64,000 bases of DNA from Croceitalea marina (lineage in GTDB: Bacteria > Bacteroidota > Bacteroidia > Flavobacteriales > Flavobacteriaceae). The notes under the pieces are model-generated. The model was not told where the DNA came from, searched no databases, and saw only the letters and a program-made list of their open reading frames with translations. The position numbers were made by a program, and so were the translations under genes. Below are positions 17,233-27,171 of this stretch, one piece after another; within the stretch, counting starts at the first letter, position 1, and each line of letters opens with the position of its first letter. Location of the stretch: the NCBI RefSeq assembly GCF_042684265.1, contig NZ_JBHULB010000007.1, forward strand, positions 62,001 to 126,000, in the 5' to 3' direction.

Positions 17233-17426
17233 AAATAGTTTATATCGTTCAAAACTAGTTCTCTCACATTTCTTCTTATTCATTCGCATCTTCTATAATA
17301 TCATTCACTGACTATATTGACCATTCGCCATTAATATGTTTTTTTGCGCTTTTATTTTGACGTATTTGCACGATAAGTTTAATGACCTATTTAGTCAACA
17401 TAATTTAACATTTTAAAACTAATCCT

Positions 17427-17918
17427 ATGAGAACTTTAAATTTTTTTATCCCACTAATTATTTTTTTAATGATTGGTTTCCTTTCTTGCAAAGGAACTCA
17501 ATCTATGGGAGAGACACAATCCCATAGTGCGCAAAACCATCCAGTCAGAGCCTTGTTTCTATCCTCAATTGATAAATTTAACAAAGGTAATCTAAACGCA
17601 TTTCTTGAAAATTTTTCGCCTGACATTAAAATGTATGGAACCGATGGAACCTATTTTGGGCAGGATGCATTGCGTAAACGTTTTGAAGTTGTGTTTCAGC
17701 AATTCCCAAATATGCAAATGGACATCCCTCAACTGGATGTGGAAATCCTTTCTGAGGATGTTGTACTTGTCAACTTTGAATGGAAATTGTACCCGATGGG
17801 TCAAGGACCTGCATTTTATGGAATCGGTTCCGGCATATATAAACATACTGAAGATGGATGGATGGAGATACTGGAAGTTGAAACTACTACCAATGTTGAT
17901 GATGAATTGAAACGATAA
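17427..17918 (+). CDS. Lipoprotein with SnoaL/NTF2-like domain
   Basis: A 163-residue protein with a signal peptide and lipobox LSC (Cys about residue 21). A SnoaL/DUF4440-like fold pattern follows: SIDKFNKGNLNAFLENFSPDIKMYGTDGTYFGQDALRKRF (about 48-87), then beta strands with VLVNFEWKLYPMG. Such cone-shaped domains bind small ligands or act as enzymes of many kinds, so no substrate can be named. With the LytTR gene it forms a low-GC pair, an apparent insertion in the ICE backbone. Confidence 0.8.
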   Translation: MRTLNFFIPLIIFLMIGFLSCKGTQSMGETQSHSAQNHPVRALFLSSIDKFNKGNLNAFLENFSPDIKMYGTDGTYFGQDALRKRFEVVFQQFPNMQMDIPQLDVEILSEDVVLVNFEWKLYPMGQGPAFYGIGSGIYKHTEDGWMEILEVETTTNVDDELKR

Positions 17919-18071
17919 TTGGAATCATTTTGAAACAGGTAATTATCTTGAGCATTTCTATCAAGGTACCCCAATGTGAATTATTGACCAAGTCTATTAA
18001 AACAAACATTTTTTAGGATAGTGTATTGGTCTGTGCTGGGAAGACATTTTAAGTTTACATACTGGTCATCG

Positions 18072-21000
18072 TTAAATTTTAACCGCCCTTTTTCGTTTGA
18101 GTTCTTTGATATCCTGTCTTAAAACCTGCATCTTGGCCATCTTATCATCCGGAAAACCAATGGCCGTTTTCTTACGATGGGTTTCCATCGAGCGTAGGTT
18201 ATAATCCAAATCGAATTTTTTCGATTTGATTTCACGCGCCACCTTTTGACATAACTTGATAAGTTGCATGGCCACTTTTTCAGGGCCGAAACGCTGCTGT
18301 TTTCTACCTGAAATATGTATGTTTTTAAATTCCAATCCAAAAGAGTAAAGATAATGCTCGTTCGAAGGCACATATTCCGCTTGAAAAACCAGATTCGCAT
18401 TAAGAGTGGGCAAATGAGCGACTCTTTTATGTTTTTGAATGTTCAAGTTTAGTTTTGACCGTTCGACAATTGTAAGCCCCAAATGCCTGACAAATTCCTT
18501 GGACGGCATAGTTTCGAGTTCTTTGGAGATAAGAACGGAATTTGAAATAAGAAGGCTCAATCCTTTTTTTAATTGGGACCAATCCTCGAATGCACTTTCA
18601 TCTATCGGCAAGTTGAAACTTTTAATTTCCTTTTGTACGCTTTCAAGTTCGACCAATTGGGAAACTATATGTTTGTTCTCCTTTTCGATGCGCTCGATGG
18701 CCTTAAAGGAATTTGCTTTGTTGAGTTCATGCAATCGCTTCTGTGACTGTAAAAACTTAAGGTCATCGGAAAGCTTGACCAATTGGAACTGGTCCATATC
18801 CCCTATCAATGCGGCCTGCATCTGTTCATAGGAGAGGCTCTTATCATCTGGTACCAAGTCGTCATAAACGCGCTTGTTCGGGTCGGCTTCCCGAATTTGC
18901 TCCCGAAACTTTTCTTTATGGGTATTGAGCGAATAGGAAAATATATCGGTAGAATCTTTTATGCCATAGAAACGTTCTACCACTGTATTGCCATAAATTT
19001 GCGCCACTTCATTGCCCTTACGCAGACCACGTCCAGCTCGTTGGTCGAAAGCATCAGGGGAATAAGGAATATCCATATGAAAGATGCCCACCACCCGTTT
19101 TTGGATATTCGTGCCCGTACCTAAAACTTGGGTACTGCCCAGAGCTACACGAATTGAGCCGCTTCGGATTTTTTCCTGCATTTTATCGGTTCTATTCCTT
19201 GCTTTTTCCTCTTGGGCCAGGGCGATTTCATTAGAAGGAATGCCGTATTCTTCTATTAGGATCTCACGAACCGTGTGGTACGAATTGTATTGTCCCGGTT
19301 TCCAAACGTTCAGGTCGGAGAATACCAAACACACGCCTTTGTGTTCCGATGTTTTTTTATAAAGTTCGGCGACATCACGGCACAGGCGTTGGAGTTTGAA
19401 CTGGTCGAGTTCCGAAAAGTCGATGGCGAGATTGTCTTTCGCCAAAGGGTCGATCAAAAGTGACCTGTTGATATTGAGTGCGGTTATGTGGGCGGACTTC
19501 ATTTGTTCTTCGCTATATATGGGCAATTTGAACAATGCATTCTGGTTCCGGTCCTTGGTAAACTTTAGCGAGGCCTGTTTGAGTTCCTCGTATGTCGGTG
19601 TCGATTCCAAAATAATAAATTCCCTGTCGACTTCGAGGTCATGGGTCTTGAAATGTTTGTCCCTACAGATATGGGTAAAGGAGTTGTACATTTTGCTCAG
19701 TTCGGGCAGATTGGTATAGTATCGAAATCGTGCGTGCATCCGGGGATCGCCAAAAATATTCGGCTCTATACTTACGCTCTGCTTCAGGAAAATAGAGGCC
19801 CAGGCATCGAAATTGAAGATATTCTTGCGCTTTAGTGCCATTGGGGTAAGATAGCGCTGATAAGCATAAAGTTCGGTAACCGAGTTTTTCAAGGGAGTTC
19901 CGCTATAGAAAAAGATGTTCTTGTCCGGCCCCATGCGGTGGTGGATGGATTTTATACTGATTTCGAGATCCAGATTCCTTTGGCTATCCGAATGGTTGTT
20001 TAGGCCCGATACGTTCTGGTGCCGTGTCGTGAAACCGATATTCTTGAAATAATGGGCCTCGTCGATCATCAACGCCTCTATGCCCAAATCGGTCAGGGTC
20101 GTTTCCGTTTCCCCAGAACGTTCCTCCAATTTCTTTAAGGTCGTCTGGAGCTTGTCCTCCAAATGTTCCTTTCTTTTAATCAGGCCCTTGATCAGTTTTT
20201 TGGATTCCTTGATGTTTCCGTATTCCCGGGCCGTTTGCAGGTCCTGTTCTATCATATCGATTTTTTCTTCGAGGGTTTCCAGCACAAATTCCCTTGCTTT
20301 GGGAATCTGTTTTAAATGGCCGTGCTCGGCGATGATTAGGTCTATGGCCCTGTGGTTTTTGACCGTTCGTAAGGTTTTGGGCCGCTTGCTTTTGGCCATG
20401 TTTTTTGAACTCAACCGAAGCACGTTCAAGTGCGGGAAATTGGCCCTAATCTCTTCCTCTATTTGTGGGGCCACGCTTTTCAGGGTAAGCAACAGGGTTC
20501 TCCTACTCTTCCCGTGTTGTTTCAGTTTATGGGCCAGCATGGCCATGGAAAGGGTCTTTCCCTTGCCGACCTGGTGGTCGTTCAGGGCACTTCCCATGGT
20601 AAGACCGAAGAGCGTGGAGTCAATCTGGTGCTGGTAGGGCGGGTACACCAAGGTGTCCGGAAAGGTAAGCCAGCCTTTGGGCACCGTGATATTGACATCG
20701 GCCAAAAAGGCCCGGTAATAGTTTTCCTCAATGGTGGTTTTCAGCTCTTGGCGCCCCTCGATAAAGGACTTGAAATGGAGCTGAAGCTCCTCGTAAAGGT
20801 TTTGCGCCATCAGGGTAGCATCTTTATCCAATTTCCTGATGGTCTTTCCAGATCTGTCCTTATACGAAGTGAAGATGACGGGATATCTATTTTCCGCAAA
20901 ATGCTGTAAAATCCGTTTATAGTTCGCCTTGACCTCATGATGCAGCACCACACTAAAACGTTCGTGGGCCTCTTGGTTAAAGTCCCTTGGAAACATAAGG

Positions 21001-23087
21001 GTCAGGGTGGAATTGAACTGGGTCATGTTGATCTGGACCTTTTCGCCTATAAGTTCCTCCAGAAAGGATTCCTTTGCGGAAACGGGGATAAAATAACTCT
21101 CAAAATTGAACTCTATTTCATCCAGGTCCAACTTTGCCGGAAGCAGTTCCATCAAAGCCTGTTCCATCATTTCTGTTCCAATCTCGTAAGGCGGAGGGTG
21201 TTTCCTGACATATTCGACTTTATCTTGGATATAGCCGCTGGAAAACAGAAAATAGGGAACCACAGTATAGCCCGTTTCCGATTCCGCATCGGGTTCGAGA
21301 AAAAAGGAACGTTTCTCCAATCCGTTCAATAACAGTTCCCTTTCCGTTGTCTTAAAGAATGTTGCCATGGCGCCTATATCGATCTGCCCGATATGGTCAA
21401 ATTGGTAGCGTGCCATTTGTTCAGGGTTCTCGAACCGGGGCTTGTCGAGTTTTGATGGATCCGGGGCAATCTGTGACGGTACAGCGGCGGTAGGCAGTGA
21501 TACTGCAATGGAAGCATTAAGAAATCGTTCCAAAGTGAACGACGGGTTTTTGCCATAACCCTCTCCCTCCACCTTTTTCTCGAACTGTTGTCGGACCTGC
21601 TCGAAATAATGGTCGTCTTTCAGAAATATGAGATGCCCTTTCAGGGGCCCCCATTTAAAATGGAAGGTGTCCAGTTGGTAGTCCAGATCTTGGAAGCGTG
21701 TGGTAATTTCTTGTTCTGAAAGGCGCTGTTTTTCGATATTGAGTTCGAGCAGAACAAGGCCGTTACGCATTCGGGCATAGTCCGACACCAATTCCTTGAT
21801 CTTATGGGGTACTTTTCTTGTGCTATGCGGGTCGGTATAGAACAATACCTCGCCCTTCTTGTTAAAGTTGTAGGTCCCAAAGAACAACCGGGAAAATTGT
21901 TTGGCCTCTTCATTGTGTAGCGTGATTACCGGTAAATCGGTATCGGCAATCGGTTTCTCCGTTGCTACCGGCGATTGTTTCTCGGTTTCAACCGTTTTCC
22001 GTATGGGTCTAGGTTTTTCCTGTGTGTCGGGTGGTACCGAACCGACCTTGAATTCAAAACCATTGGACCGTTCTTCCAAAAAGCCGGACAAGGGCGTTCC
22101 ATCGGGTTCGAAGACAATATTCGGCCGGTTGTGAAAAAACCCGAGCTTAGGTGTTCCGTGAACATGCTCCGGATTGTTCTTGAAAAAACGATTGGTCAGA
22201 AAGTTTTGGCCCTCCAATTCTATTGCTTCGGTATCCGCAAAATCCATCTCGTCGGCGGATAGCGCTTTTTTGTTGGAAGTCCTACGATATACCAATAGAT
22301 CGGATACGACCTTGGTACCCTCGTTGGCGAACAGATCGGTATTGAAACGGTTGGCAAGGAGCAGATCGTTCTCCAGCAATATGGATTCCCTAAAGCCATT
22401 GTAGGCGCTTCGCTCGGCAAAGGCCGAAGAGGTAATCAGGGCGGTGACCCCACCGTGGCGTACCATTTTCGGAGTATAGAAATTGAAATAATTGCCCACA
22501 TTTTTAAGCGCATCTTTTATCAGGTAATCGTGGCGGTAGGCCTTGGTAATGGGAATGTCCCCAAAAGGGATATTGGTCATGACCAAATCAAATTTCCCCT
22601 GTTTTGCATGATTCAAATAGAATTCCTCGAAGGGGATGTTGAGCACCGTTACATTCGGACTTTTGATATTATTGGCCTTTAAAATTTCAAAGGATAATAT
22701 ATCGGGTTCCAAAGCGGTGATATGGGCCTTGGGGAAAGCCTTTTTCAGTTCCTGAACATAGGCACCGTTGCCCGCCGAGGGTTCTAGTATGGTTTTGGGC
22801 TCGAACCCGTTTTTTTTCAGAAGACCGATCTTATATTCGATAAGGGCATTTGGCGTGTAGTAACTTGTCAAGTGGTACCGCTTCAACGAATCCAGAATTT
22901 CTTTCGAGGTCTCCGGAAACGCTTGTTCAAGTGTATATAATAACTGTTTTCCCTGTTTTTCCTTTTTGGATGAAGGATAGAACAAGAGTTCCCCCAGCTT
23001 GGAAAGTCCGGCATTATTGATATAATAGTTCTCGGGATTCGATGCCTTTATCAGAGCAACGATCTGAATCAAATGTTCCTGTTTCAT
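18072..23087 (-). CDS. DNA methylase-SNF2 helicase fusion (DarB-like antirestriction)
   Basis: A 1671-residue protein. The N-terminal N6-adenine methylase domain has the SAM motif EPSAGNG (102-108) and catalytic TNIPFG (171-176), a variant of NPPF. Residues about 380-830 are a long linker region with no motif I know. The C-terminal SF2 helicase has Walker A HQVGKGKT (about 837), DEAH at about 1006, SGTPLKN, and the motif VI QRAGRGLR at about 1349. A coiled coil follows. This architecture resembles phage P1 DarB and large ICE or plasmid methylase-helicases, thought to protect incoming DNA from restriction. Intact and full length. Confidence 0.88.
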   Translation of the reverse strand: MKQEHLIQIVALIKASNPENYYINNAGLSKLGELLFYPSSKKEKQGKQLLYTLEQAFPETSKEILDSLKRYHLTSYYTPNALIEYKIGLLKKNGFEPKTILEPSAGNGAYVQELKKAFPKAHITALEPDILSFEILKANNIKSPNVTVLNIPFEEFYLNHAKQGKFDLVMTNIPFGDIPITKAYRHDYLIKDALKNVGNYFNFYTPKMVRHGGVTALITSSAFAERSAYNGFRESILLENDLLLANRFNTDLFANEGTKVVSDLLVYRRTSNKKALSADEMDFADTEAIELEGQNFLTNRFFKNNPEHVHGTPKLGFFHNRPNIVFEPDGTPLSGFLEERSNGFEFKVGSVPPDTQEKPRPIRKTVETEKQSPVATEKPIADTDLPVITLHNEEAKQFSRLFFGTYNFNKKGEVLFYTDPHSTRKVPHKIKELVSDYARMRNGLVLLELNIEKQRLSEQEITTRFQDLDYQLDTFHFKWGPLKGHLIFLKDDHYFEQVRQQFEKKVEGEGYGKNPSFTLERFLNASIAVSLPTAAVPSQIAPDPSKLDKPRFENPEQMARYQFDHIGQIDIGAMATFFKTTERELLLNGLEKRSFFLEPDAESETGYTVVPYFLFSSGYIQDKVEYVRKHPPPYEIGTEMMEQALMELLPAKLDLDEIEFNFESYFIPVSAKESFLEELIGEKVQINMTQFNSTLTLMFPRDFNQEAHERFSVVLHHEVKANYKRILQHFAENRYPVIFTSYKDRSGKTIRKLDKDATLMAQNLYEELQLHFKSFIEGRQELKTTIEENYYRAFLADVNITVPKGWLTFPDTLVYPPYQHQIDSTLFGLTMGSALNDHQVGKGKTLSMAMLAHKLKQHGKSRRTLLLTLKSVAPQIEEEIRANFPHLNVLRLSSKNMAKSKRPKTLRTVKNHRAIDLIIAEHGHLKQIPKAREFVLETLEEKIDMIEQDLQTAREYGNIKESKKLIKGLIKRKEHLEDKLQTTLKKLEERSGETETTLTDLGIEALMIDEAHYFKNIGFTTRHQNVSGLNNHSDSQRNLDLEISIKSIHHRMGPDKNIFFYSGTPLKNSVTELYAYQRYLTPMALKRKNIFNFDAWASIFLKQSVSIEPNIFGDPRMHARFRYYTNLPELSKMYNSFTHICRDKHFKTHDLEVDREFIILESTPTYEELKQASLKFTKDRNQNALFKLPIYSEEQMKSAHITALNINRSLLIDPLAKDNLAIDFSELDQFKLQRLCRDVAELYKKTSEHKGVCLVFSDLNVWKPGQYNSYHTVREILIEEYGIPSNEIALAQEEKARNRTDKMQEKIRSGSIRVALGSTQVLGTGTNIQKRVVGIFHMDIPYSPDAFDQRAGRGLRKGNEVAQIYGNTVVERFYGIKDSTDIFSYSLNTHKEKFREQIREADPNKRVYDDLVPDDKSLSYEQMQAALIGDMDQFQLVKLSDDLKFLQSQKRLHELNKANSFKAIERIEKENKHIVSQLVELESVQKEIKSFNLPIDESAFEDWSQLKKGLSLLISNSVLISKELETMPSKEFVRHLGLTIVERSKLNLNIQKHKRVAHLPTLNANLVFQAEYVPSNEHYLYSFGLEFKNIHISGRKQQRFGPEKVAMQLIKLCQKVAREIKSKKFDLDYNLRSMETHRKKTAIGFPDDKMAKMQVLRQDIKELKRKRAVKI

Positions 23088-23093
23088 CCCGGA

Positions 23094-23459
23094 CTATTGA
23101 AGGGTTCTCAGGATGGCCGCCCTGCCCATGGGCCGTTTTTCGTCCAAGGCCCCATAGATTTTCAGGAGTTCATCATTGGCATACTCCCTCGCAAGGGCCC
23201 CGACGTGACCGTCTTCCAGAAACTGTCCCTGTAATTTTGCGTGAAGGATATGGGCGTTGATGGCAAAATCAAAACGGTATTCAGCAGCATCCAAACGCGC
23301 GGTCAGGTTAGGAAAAGTTTTCAAAGCGAAATAGCAGAAATGAAGGTCAGGGCCACATTTGCCGTTGGCAAGCTGTTGCTCCCAGTCCTTGATCGTTTCC
23401 TGATGGTCGGCCCGGAACTTTTGGATTTCCGAGGTAAGTAAGAGTTCTTCTTGTGTCAT
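23094..23459 (-). CDS. ICE protein, function unknown (121 aa)
   Basis: A 121-residue soluble protein, helical in feel, six bases upstream of the methylase-helicase gene on the same strand, so in the same operon. A short hydrophobic run (FCYFALKTFPNLTARLDAA) and an Ala/Arg-rich C-terminus are the only features. No family recognised. Confidence 0.65.
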   Translation of the reverse strand: MTQEELLLTSEIQKFRADHQETIKDWEQQLANGKCGPDLHFCYFALKTFPNLTARLDAAEYRFDFAINAHILHAKLQGQFLEDGHVGALAREYANDELLKIYGALDEKRPMGRAAILRTLQ

Positions 23460-23495
23460 GGTCTATGTCGTTTTATAGGGTTCGTTTAAATGTGT

Positions 23496-23789
23496 CTATT
23501 CGTTGGCGTTTTCCATGTCTCTAGACGGAGTTTCGTTCAGTTCGATAAGGTGCCCGTACAAAGCATTTTTGAATTGCATCACGGCATCAAGTGAATCGAA
23601 GCGATGCAAAACGTGACGATTCTTTTCGGAGGAAATAATAAGCTCATAGGCATTTTCCGCGGTTGGTCCGCTCCACGGTCGCAATACCCCCAAAGAAAAA
23701 TCCAGCATTGTTGTGATACTTTCCATGTAAAAAGCATCCTTAAGTATTGGGCGTCCGGTTGTATCAGTAATCTTTATCTCAAAAACCAT
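23496..23789 (-). CDS. ICE protein, function unknown (97 aa)
   Basis: A 97-residue protein with a beta-strand-rich first half (MVFEIKITDTTGRPI) and no signal peptide. It lies between the 121-aa gene (36 bases) and the 421-aa gene (4 bases) in one operon on the minus strand. No family recognised. Confidence 0.6.
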   Translation of the reverse strand: MVFEIKITDTTGRPILKDAFYMESITTMLDFSLGVLRPWSGPTAENAYELIISSEKNRHVLHRFDSLDAVMQFKNALYGHLIELNETPSRDMENANE

Positions 23790-23793
23790 GGTG

Positions 23794-25059
23794 TCAAAAT
23801 GATATATTAATTCCTCTTTTTTCCTTTGCCCTTAGTGGTTGCAAAGAATTGGCTTTGTTTACATATTCTCGATAGGCAGCGTAATGTTGGGGATATTTAT
23901 CTCTTAAATCGGTAATGGGCCTATAATCGGCAGGCTTCGGTTTTTTGCCGTTTTGTTTGACGGCAAAATACGTTCTTCCCGAAGCGTAGTGCTTTTTTAG
24001 CAGTAAGATATCCTTGGTCGCACGTATGGGGATTTCGTCCAGCACTACCATAAAGTCCTTTTTTTCGACAAGATTTTTGGCAACCTCATATTTTAATCGT
24101 TTCGGGACGTTTTTTGATTCCAAAAAATCGTCCAGCAACATCCAATGCTTTAAGGAATCCGTATTTGCTCCCCCATCTGTAGCCTTCAGGTAGATTTTGT
24201 TCCCATGAATTCCAAGGGAAACTCCGTATCTCGTTTCGGCAAGAACGCTTATCGATTTTTGTTCAAGCAGGGAACGGAACTCTTGTACCGAAAGATAAAG
24301 ACGGTTTTTTTCATTGGCGACTTTCAGATAGGGCGTTAGCACGACAAAGTTTTTCCCAATGGTTACGGGAACGAAAAGTCCCTCGGGCCCTTGTTTGAAT
24401 TGAATAGGCAACCTATTGGAAAGTTTCGGCAATTTGCCGACAGGGAGCATAATCGGTTGGATACCGTTTTTCAGATACCGATTATGGGAATGGATATTTT
24501 GTAAGGCACCATTGAAAAGACGGCGCAATTTCTTTTGGATTCCCGAATCCAAATGTTCCACGTCCCTTTCGAAATACCTGTGTTTCATAAATAAGTGGTC
24601 GGATATGGAGGGATAGAGACGCTGGACAGTTTCCTTAAGAAGCGATGTGGCATAGTTATGCCAGACCGGGCAATTGTTCACGTTGTAAAAGGACATATAA
24701 GCCCTATCCTCGGTCTTATTATAGCCCAATAACAGCTTTATCAGCTTATTTTCGTCTTCGTGAACGGATATACGGCCCACGGGAACAATACCTTGGTCTT
24801 TTTGGAACAATAGGTCCCTGCTTTTTAAATGGGCCAATTGCTCTTTTAATGCGGTATTTATAAAACCGTATTTTGCCAATTCCAAGTCCCGTACATATCT
24901 CAACTTCCTTAGGTCGTTCATCTGATCGGTTGGAACTGCCTTGAATTCGAATTTTTTAAACGTATCGAAATTGGGGTCCAGAAATCGGGATACCAGATTT
25001 TTAATCCTTTGAAAGAGTTTGATGGAACTATGGCTGATATGGTACAACTTTGTTTTCAT
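23794..25059 (-). CDS. ICE protein, function unknown (421 aa)
   Basis: A 421-residue, very basic soluble protein (many Lys and Arg), with no signal peptide. The last part (about 345-421) has ATKDILLLKKHYASGRTYFAV, then a Pro-Ala-Asp-Tyr-Arg segment. Size, charge and operon position next to a methylase-helicase suggest a nucleic-acid-associated role, but no motif supports a specific call. Confidence 0.65.
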   Translation of the reverse strand: MKTKLYHISHSSIKLFQRIKNLVSRFLDPNFDTFKKFEFKAVPTDQMNDLRKLRYVRDLELAKYGFINTALKEQLAHLKSRDLLFQKDQGIVPVGRISVHEDENKLIKLLLGYNKTEDRAYMSFYNVNNCPVWHNYATSLLKETVQRLYPSISDHLFMKHRYFERDVEHLDSGIQKKLRRLFNGALQNIHSHNRYLKNGIQPIMLPVGKLPKLSNRLPIQFKQGPEGLFVPVTIGKNFVVLTPYLKVANEKNRLYLSVQEFRSLLEQKSISVLAETRYGVSLGIHGNKIYLKATDGGANTDSLKHWMLLDDFLESKNVPKRLKYEVAKNLVEKKDFMVVLDEIPIRATKDILLLKKHYASGRTYFAVKQNGKKPKPADYRPITDLRDKYPQHYAAYREYVNKANSLQPLRAKEKRGINISF

Positions 25060-25063
25060 CGGT

Positions 25064-25858
25064 TCAATCGGATTTCAAATTGGAATACACCTCATATTTA
25101 AGGTTGAACGAAGGTGCGGGATCTACCCTTTGGCCATCCTTGATGACCTCGTAGTGCAGATGGGGGCCGGTGGATATTCCCGTACTTCCAACGGTTCCGA
25201 TAAAATCATGGGCATCGAGCGCTTCCCCGATGTCGACCGACACGGATTCCATATGCCCATAAAGGGTACTGAAGCCATAGGCATGGGAAATAACAAGGTG
25301 TAGGCCGTGTCCGTTAGGGTTATTTTCAATAAAGGTCACCTTCCCCGCAGCGGTGCTATAAATAGGAGTACCCTTTTCTGCCGCCAAATCAACGCCAAAG
25401 TGTTTTTTTGTAACACGGTGTACGGGATGGTGGCGGTTTCCGTAGGAACTAGACAGCACATAACGCTCACGGAAGAGGGGAACCGCCGAGGGTACGCTGT
25501 CCAGGACTTGGGGCCGCAAGGGCAGGTATGGTTTCAACCGATTCATTTGTCCGAAATTTTCTATCTGGTACAATAGGTCGGTGAGCCTTTGGTAAACCAA
25601 ATCCTTCTTTACCGCTTCGGTCATAGGTTCTGCTATATGACCAGTAAGGTTACCCAAACCCTCGGTACTATTGGTGTCATTATAAAAAAATCGATTGGTG
25701 GCGAAGCAAAGAAAGAACAGCCCGACAAAAATCCAATAGCTACTGTTTTGCGGGGTAAAATGATTACTATCCTCGGAATTGGTCACGCCGCCCACCTTTT
25801 TGGCGTATCCCTTTATCCAACCTATAGAGGCTTTCTTAATGTTCTTCCATGCACTCAT
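25064..25858 (-). CDS. Membrane-anchored M23 (LytM) peptidase
   Basis: A 264-residue protein from the ATG at 25858. One transmembrane helix at about 41-58 places the rest in the periplasm. The LytM zinc-peptidase motifs are present: HFGVDLAAEKGTPI with His153 and Asp157, and TGPHLHYEV with H233-L-H235. All zinc ligands are there, so it is probably active. Known role of the family: cutting peptide cross-links of peptidoglycan. In an ICE, the likely job is opening the cell wall for the transfer channel, as VirB1-like lytic enzymes do. Confidence 0.92.
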   Translation of the reverse strand: MSAWKNIKKASIGWIKGYAKKVGGVTNSEDSNHFTPQNSSYWIFVGLFFLCFATNRFFYNDTNSTEGLGNLTGHIAEPMTEAVKKDLVYQRLTDLLYQIENFGQMNRLKPYLPLRPQVLDSVPSAVPLFRERYVLSSSYGNRHHPVHRVTKKHFGVDLAAEKGTPIYSTAAGKVTFIENNPNGHGLHLVISHAYGFSTLYGHMESVSVDIGEALDAHDFIGTVGSTGISTGPHLHYEVIKDGQRVDPAPSFNLKYEVYSNLKSD

Positions 25859-25890
25859 AATCAATTGTTGCAAGCTGTCTTAAATAAAAT

Positions 25891-25958
25891 TTTGATAGTT
25901 CAAAAAATTATTTATATTTGTGGTAATTATTACAAATATATGTAATTTTTACAAATAT
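25891..25958 (+). promoter_or_regulatory. Bacteroidota promoter with repeated operators before 25957 gene
   Basis: TTTG at 25891-25894, an 18-base spacer and TATATTTG at 25913-25920 match the Bacteroidota promoter consensus closely. Downstream are two direct copies of a 17-bp motif, GTAATTATTACAAATAT (25923-25939) and GTAATTTTTACAAATAT (25942-25958), 19 bp apart with one mismatch. The second overlaps the ATG. An inverted pair TATTTGT (25915-25921) / ACAAATA (25932-25938) also covers the -7 box. This looks like a tightly repressed promoter. Confidence 0.6.
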
Positions 25959-27168
25959 GAATAACAGATGGCGAAAATTTGATGCGGTGCTAAACCTGTC
26001 GGCCTTAATGAATTATTTCGGACTTGAAGTCCAGCGAAAAACGGATAGGTTTATCTGCTATAAATTGGGAAAGGAGCGTTATGTCGTTATCCATACCGAA
26101 TCAGGGTATCGATACTATAAACCCGACGCGCCAAAAACAAAGCTTACCTCCTTCGACTTCATATTGGAGCGGCTTTCCCGAACCGATGCGCAGGGAAAAA
26201 TAGGGCTGTGGACCAAAATCGAAGATTTCTATACCGAACTTGAAAAAAAGCCGGAACTATTTCTAAATGACCGCTCAAAGAATCCCCTTGAACCGGTTGA
26301 CAATGATTTCAACCATTTTGAAACATTCGCCGAGGAACTTGCCCTAAGTCCAATAAAACTGGAGGGTACGGGTTCCGACATTTTCGAGGACCGTATTTAC
26401 GAAAATCGGGAAGGCCGATTGTATTTCCCCTACCGTAATTTGGCCAACACCCTAACCGGATATGGAACCGAGAAGGATGGAAAGCTATCCCTTGTTGCGG
26501 AGAGCGATATTTCCGCATCGGTCTGGTTCAGCAAGGTACCCGATATGATAAAGCATTTGGTAGTACTCCTTAACCCCATGGAGGCCATGGCCTTTCATCG
26601 AAGGTTCAAATTGGAGGATGTGGTCTATCTCACAATTTCCGACATCAATTACGAGACCTCGAAATTACTGGTGCAAATATTAAAACGTACCAAACTTAAA
26701 AAAATGGTGCTCAGTTTTACCGGATCATCCAAAATAGAAGGCTATATACATGACCTGATGCTTATTTCCTTTATCAACGATTCCCGCTTTCTGTTCAGGG
26801 TGGGAAAGGATCATTTGGCCGTCCGGTTCGACCCGGAAGACCAGAAGCCGTTGGCGAAGCTGCACAACGAAGTATTAAAATACAACAGCAGCCTAACAAA
26901 GGAATATTTAAAACACAATAAGGTCTCGGACCAAAGTCTTCTGAACCGAAAGAGCATCGTACTGACCAAGGAAAAACAATGGGTACGATGTCGTATTCCC
27001 TTTGAGGTGAACGCACTTCGCTATTTTCTTTGGAGCTATTATCGAAACTATATGGACAAGACCGTAGAAATCGTAAAGCCCGTACATGCCAATTGGGCGT
27101 TGGAGTTCGAAAAGGAAGGAGCCTATGGAGGAACCGAAAAATTAAAGGCCTTTAGGATGGCCGTATAA
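25957..27168 (+). CDS. Primase/Toprim-like ICE protein
   Basis: A 403-residue protein. The N-terminus (about 6-60, with FICYKLGKERYVVIHTESGYRYYKPD and TSFDFI) looks like the zinc-finger-containing primase N-terminus without its cysteines. The middle part (about 150-260) resembles a Toprim fold, with LYFPYRNL and HLVVLLNPMEAMAFHRRF, but the Glu and DxD acidic residues of an active Toprim are not evident. It may be a degenerate primase with a non-catalytic role. It is driven by its own repeat-flanked promoter and ends before a hairpin. Confidence 0.6.
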   Translation: MNNRWRKFDAVLNLSALMNYFGLEVQRKTDRFICYKLGKERYVVIHTESGYRYYKPDAPKTKLTSFDFILERLSRTDAQGKIGLWTKIEDFYTELEKKPELFLNDRSKNPLEPVDNDFNHFETFAEELALSPIKLEGTGSDIFEDRIYENREGRLYFPYRNLANTLTGYGTEKDGKLSLVAESDISASVWFSKVPDMIKHLVVLLNPMEAMAFHRRFKLEDVVYLTISDINYETSKLLVQILKRTKLKKMVLSFTGSSKIEGYIHDLMLISFINDSRFLFRVGKDHLAVRFDPEDQKPLAKLHNEVLKYNSSLTKEYLKHNKVSDQSLLNRKSIVLTKEKQWVRCRIPFEVNALRYFLWSYYRNYMDKTVEIVKPVHANWALEFEKEGAYGGTEKLKAFRMAV

Positions 27169-27171
27169 ATA

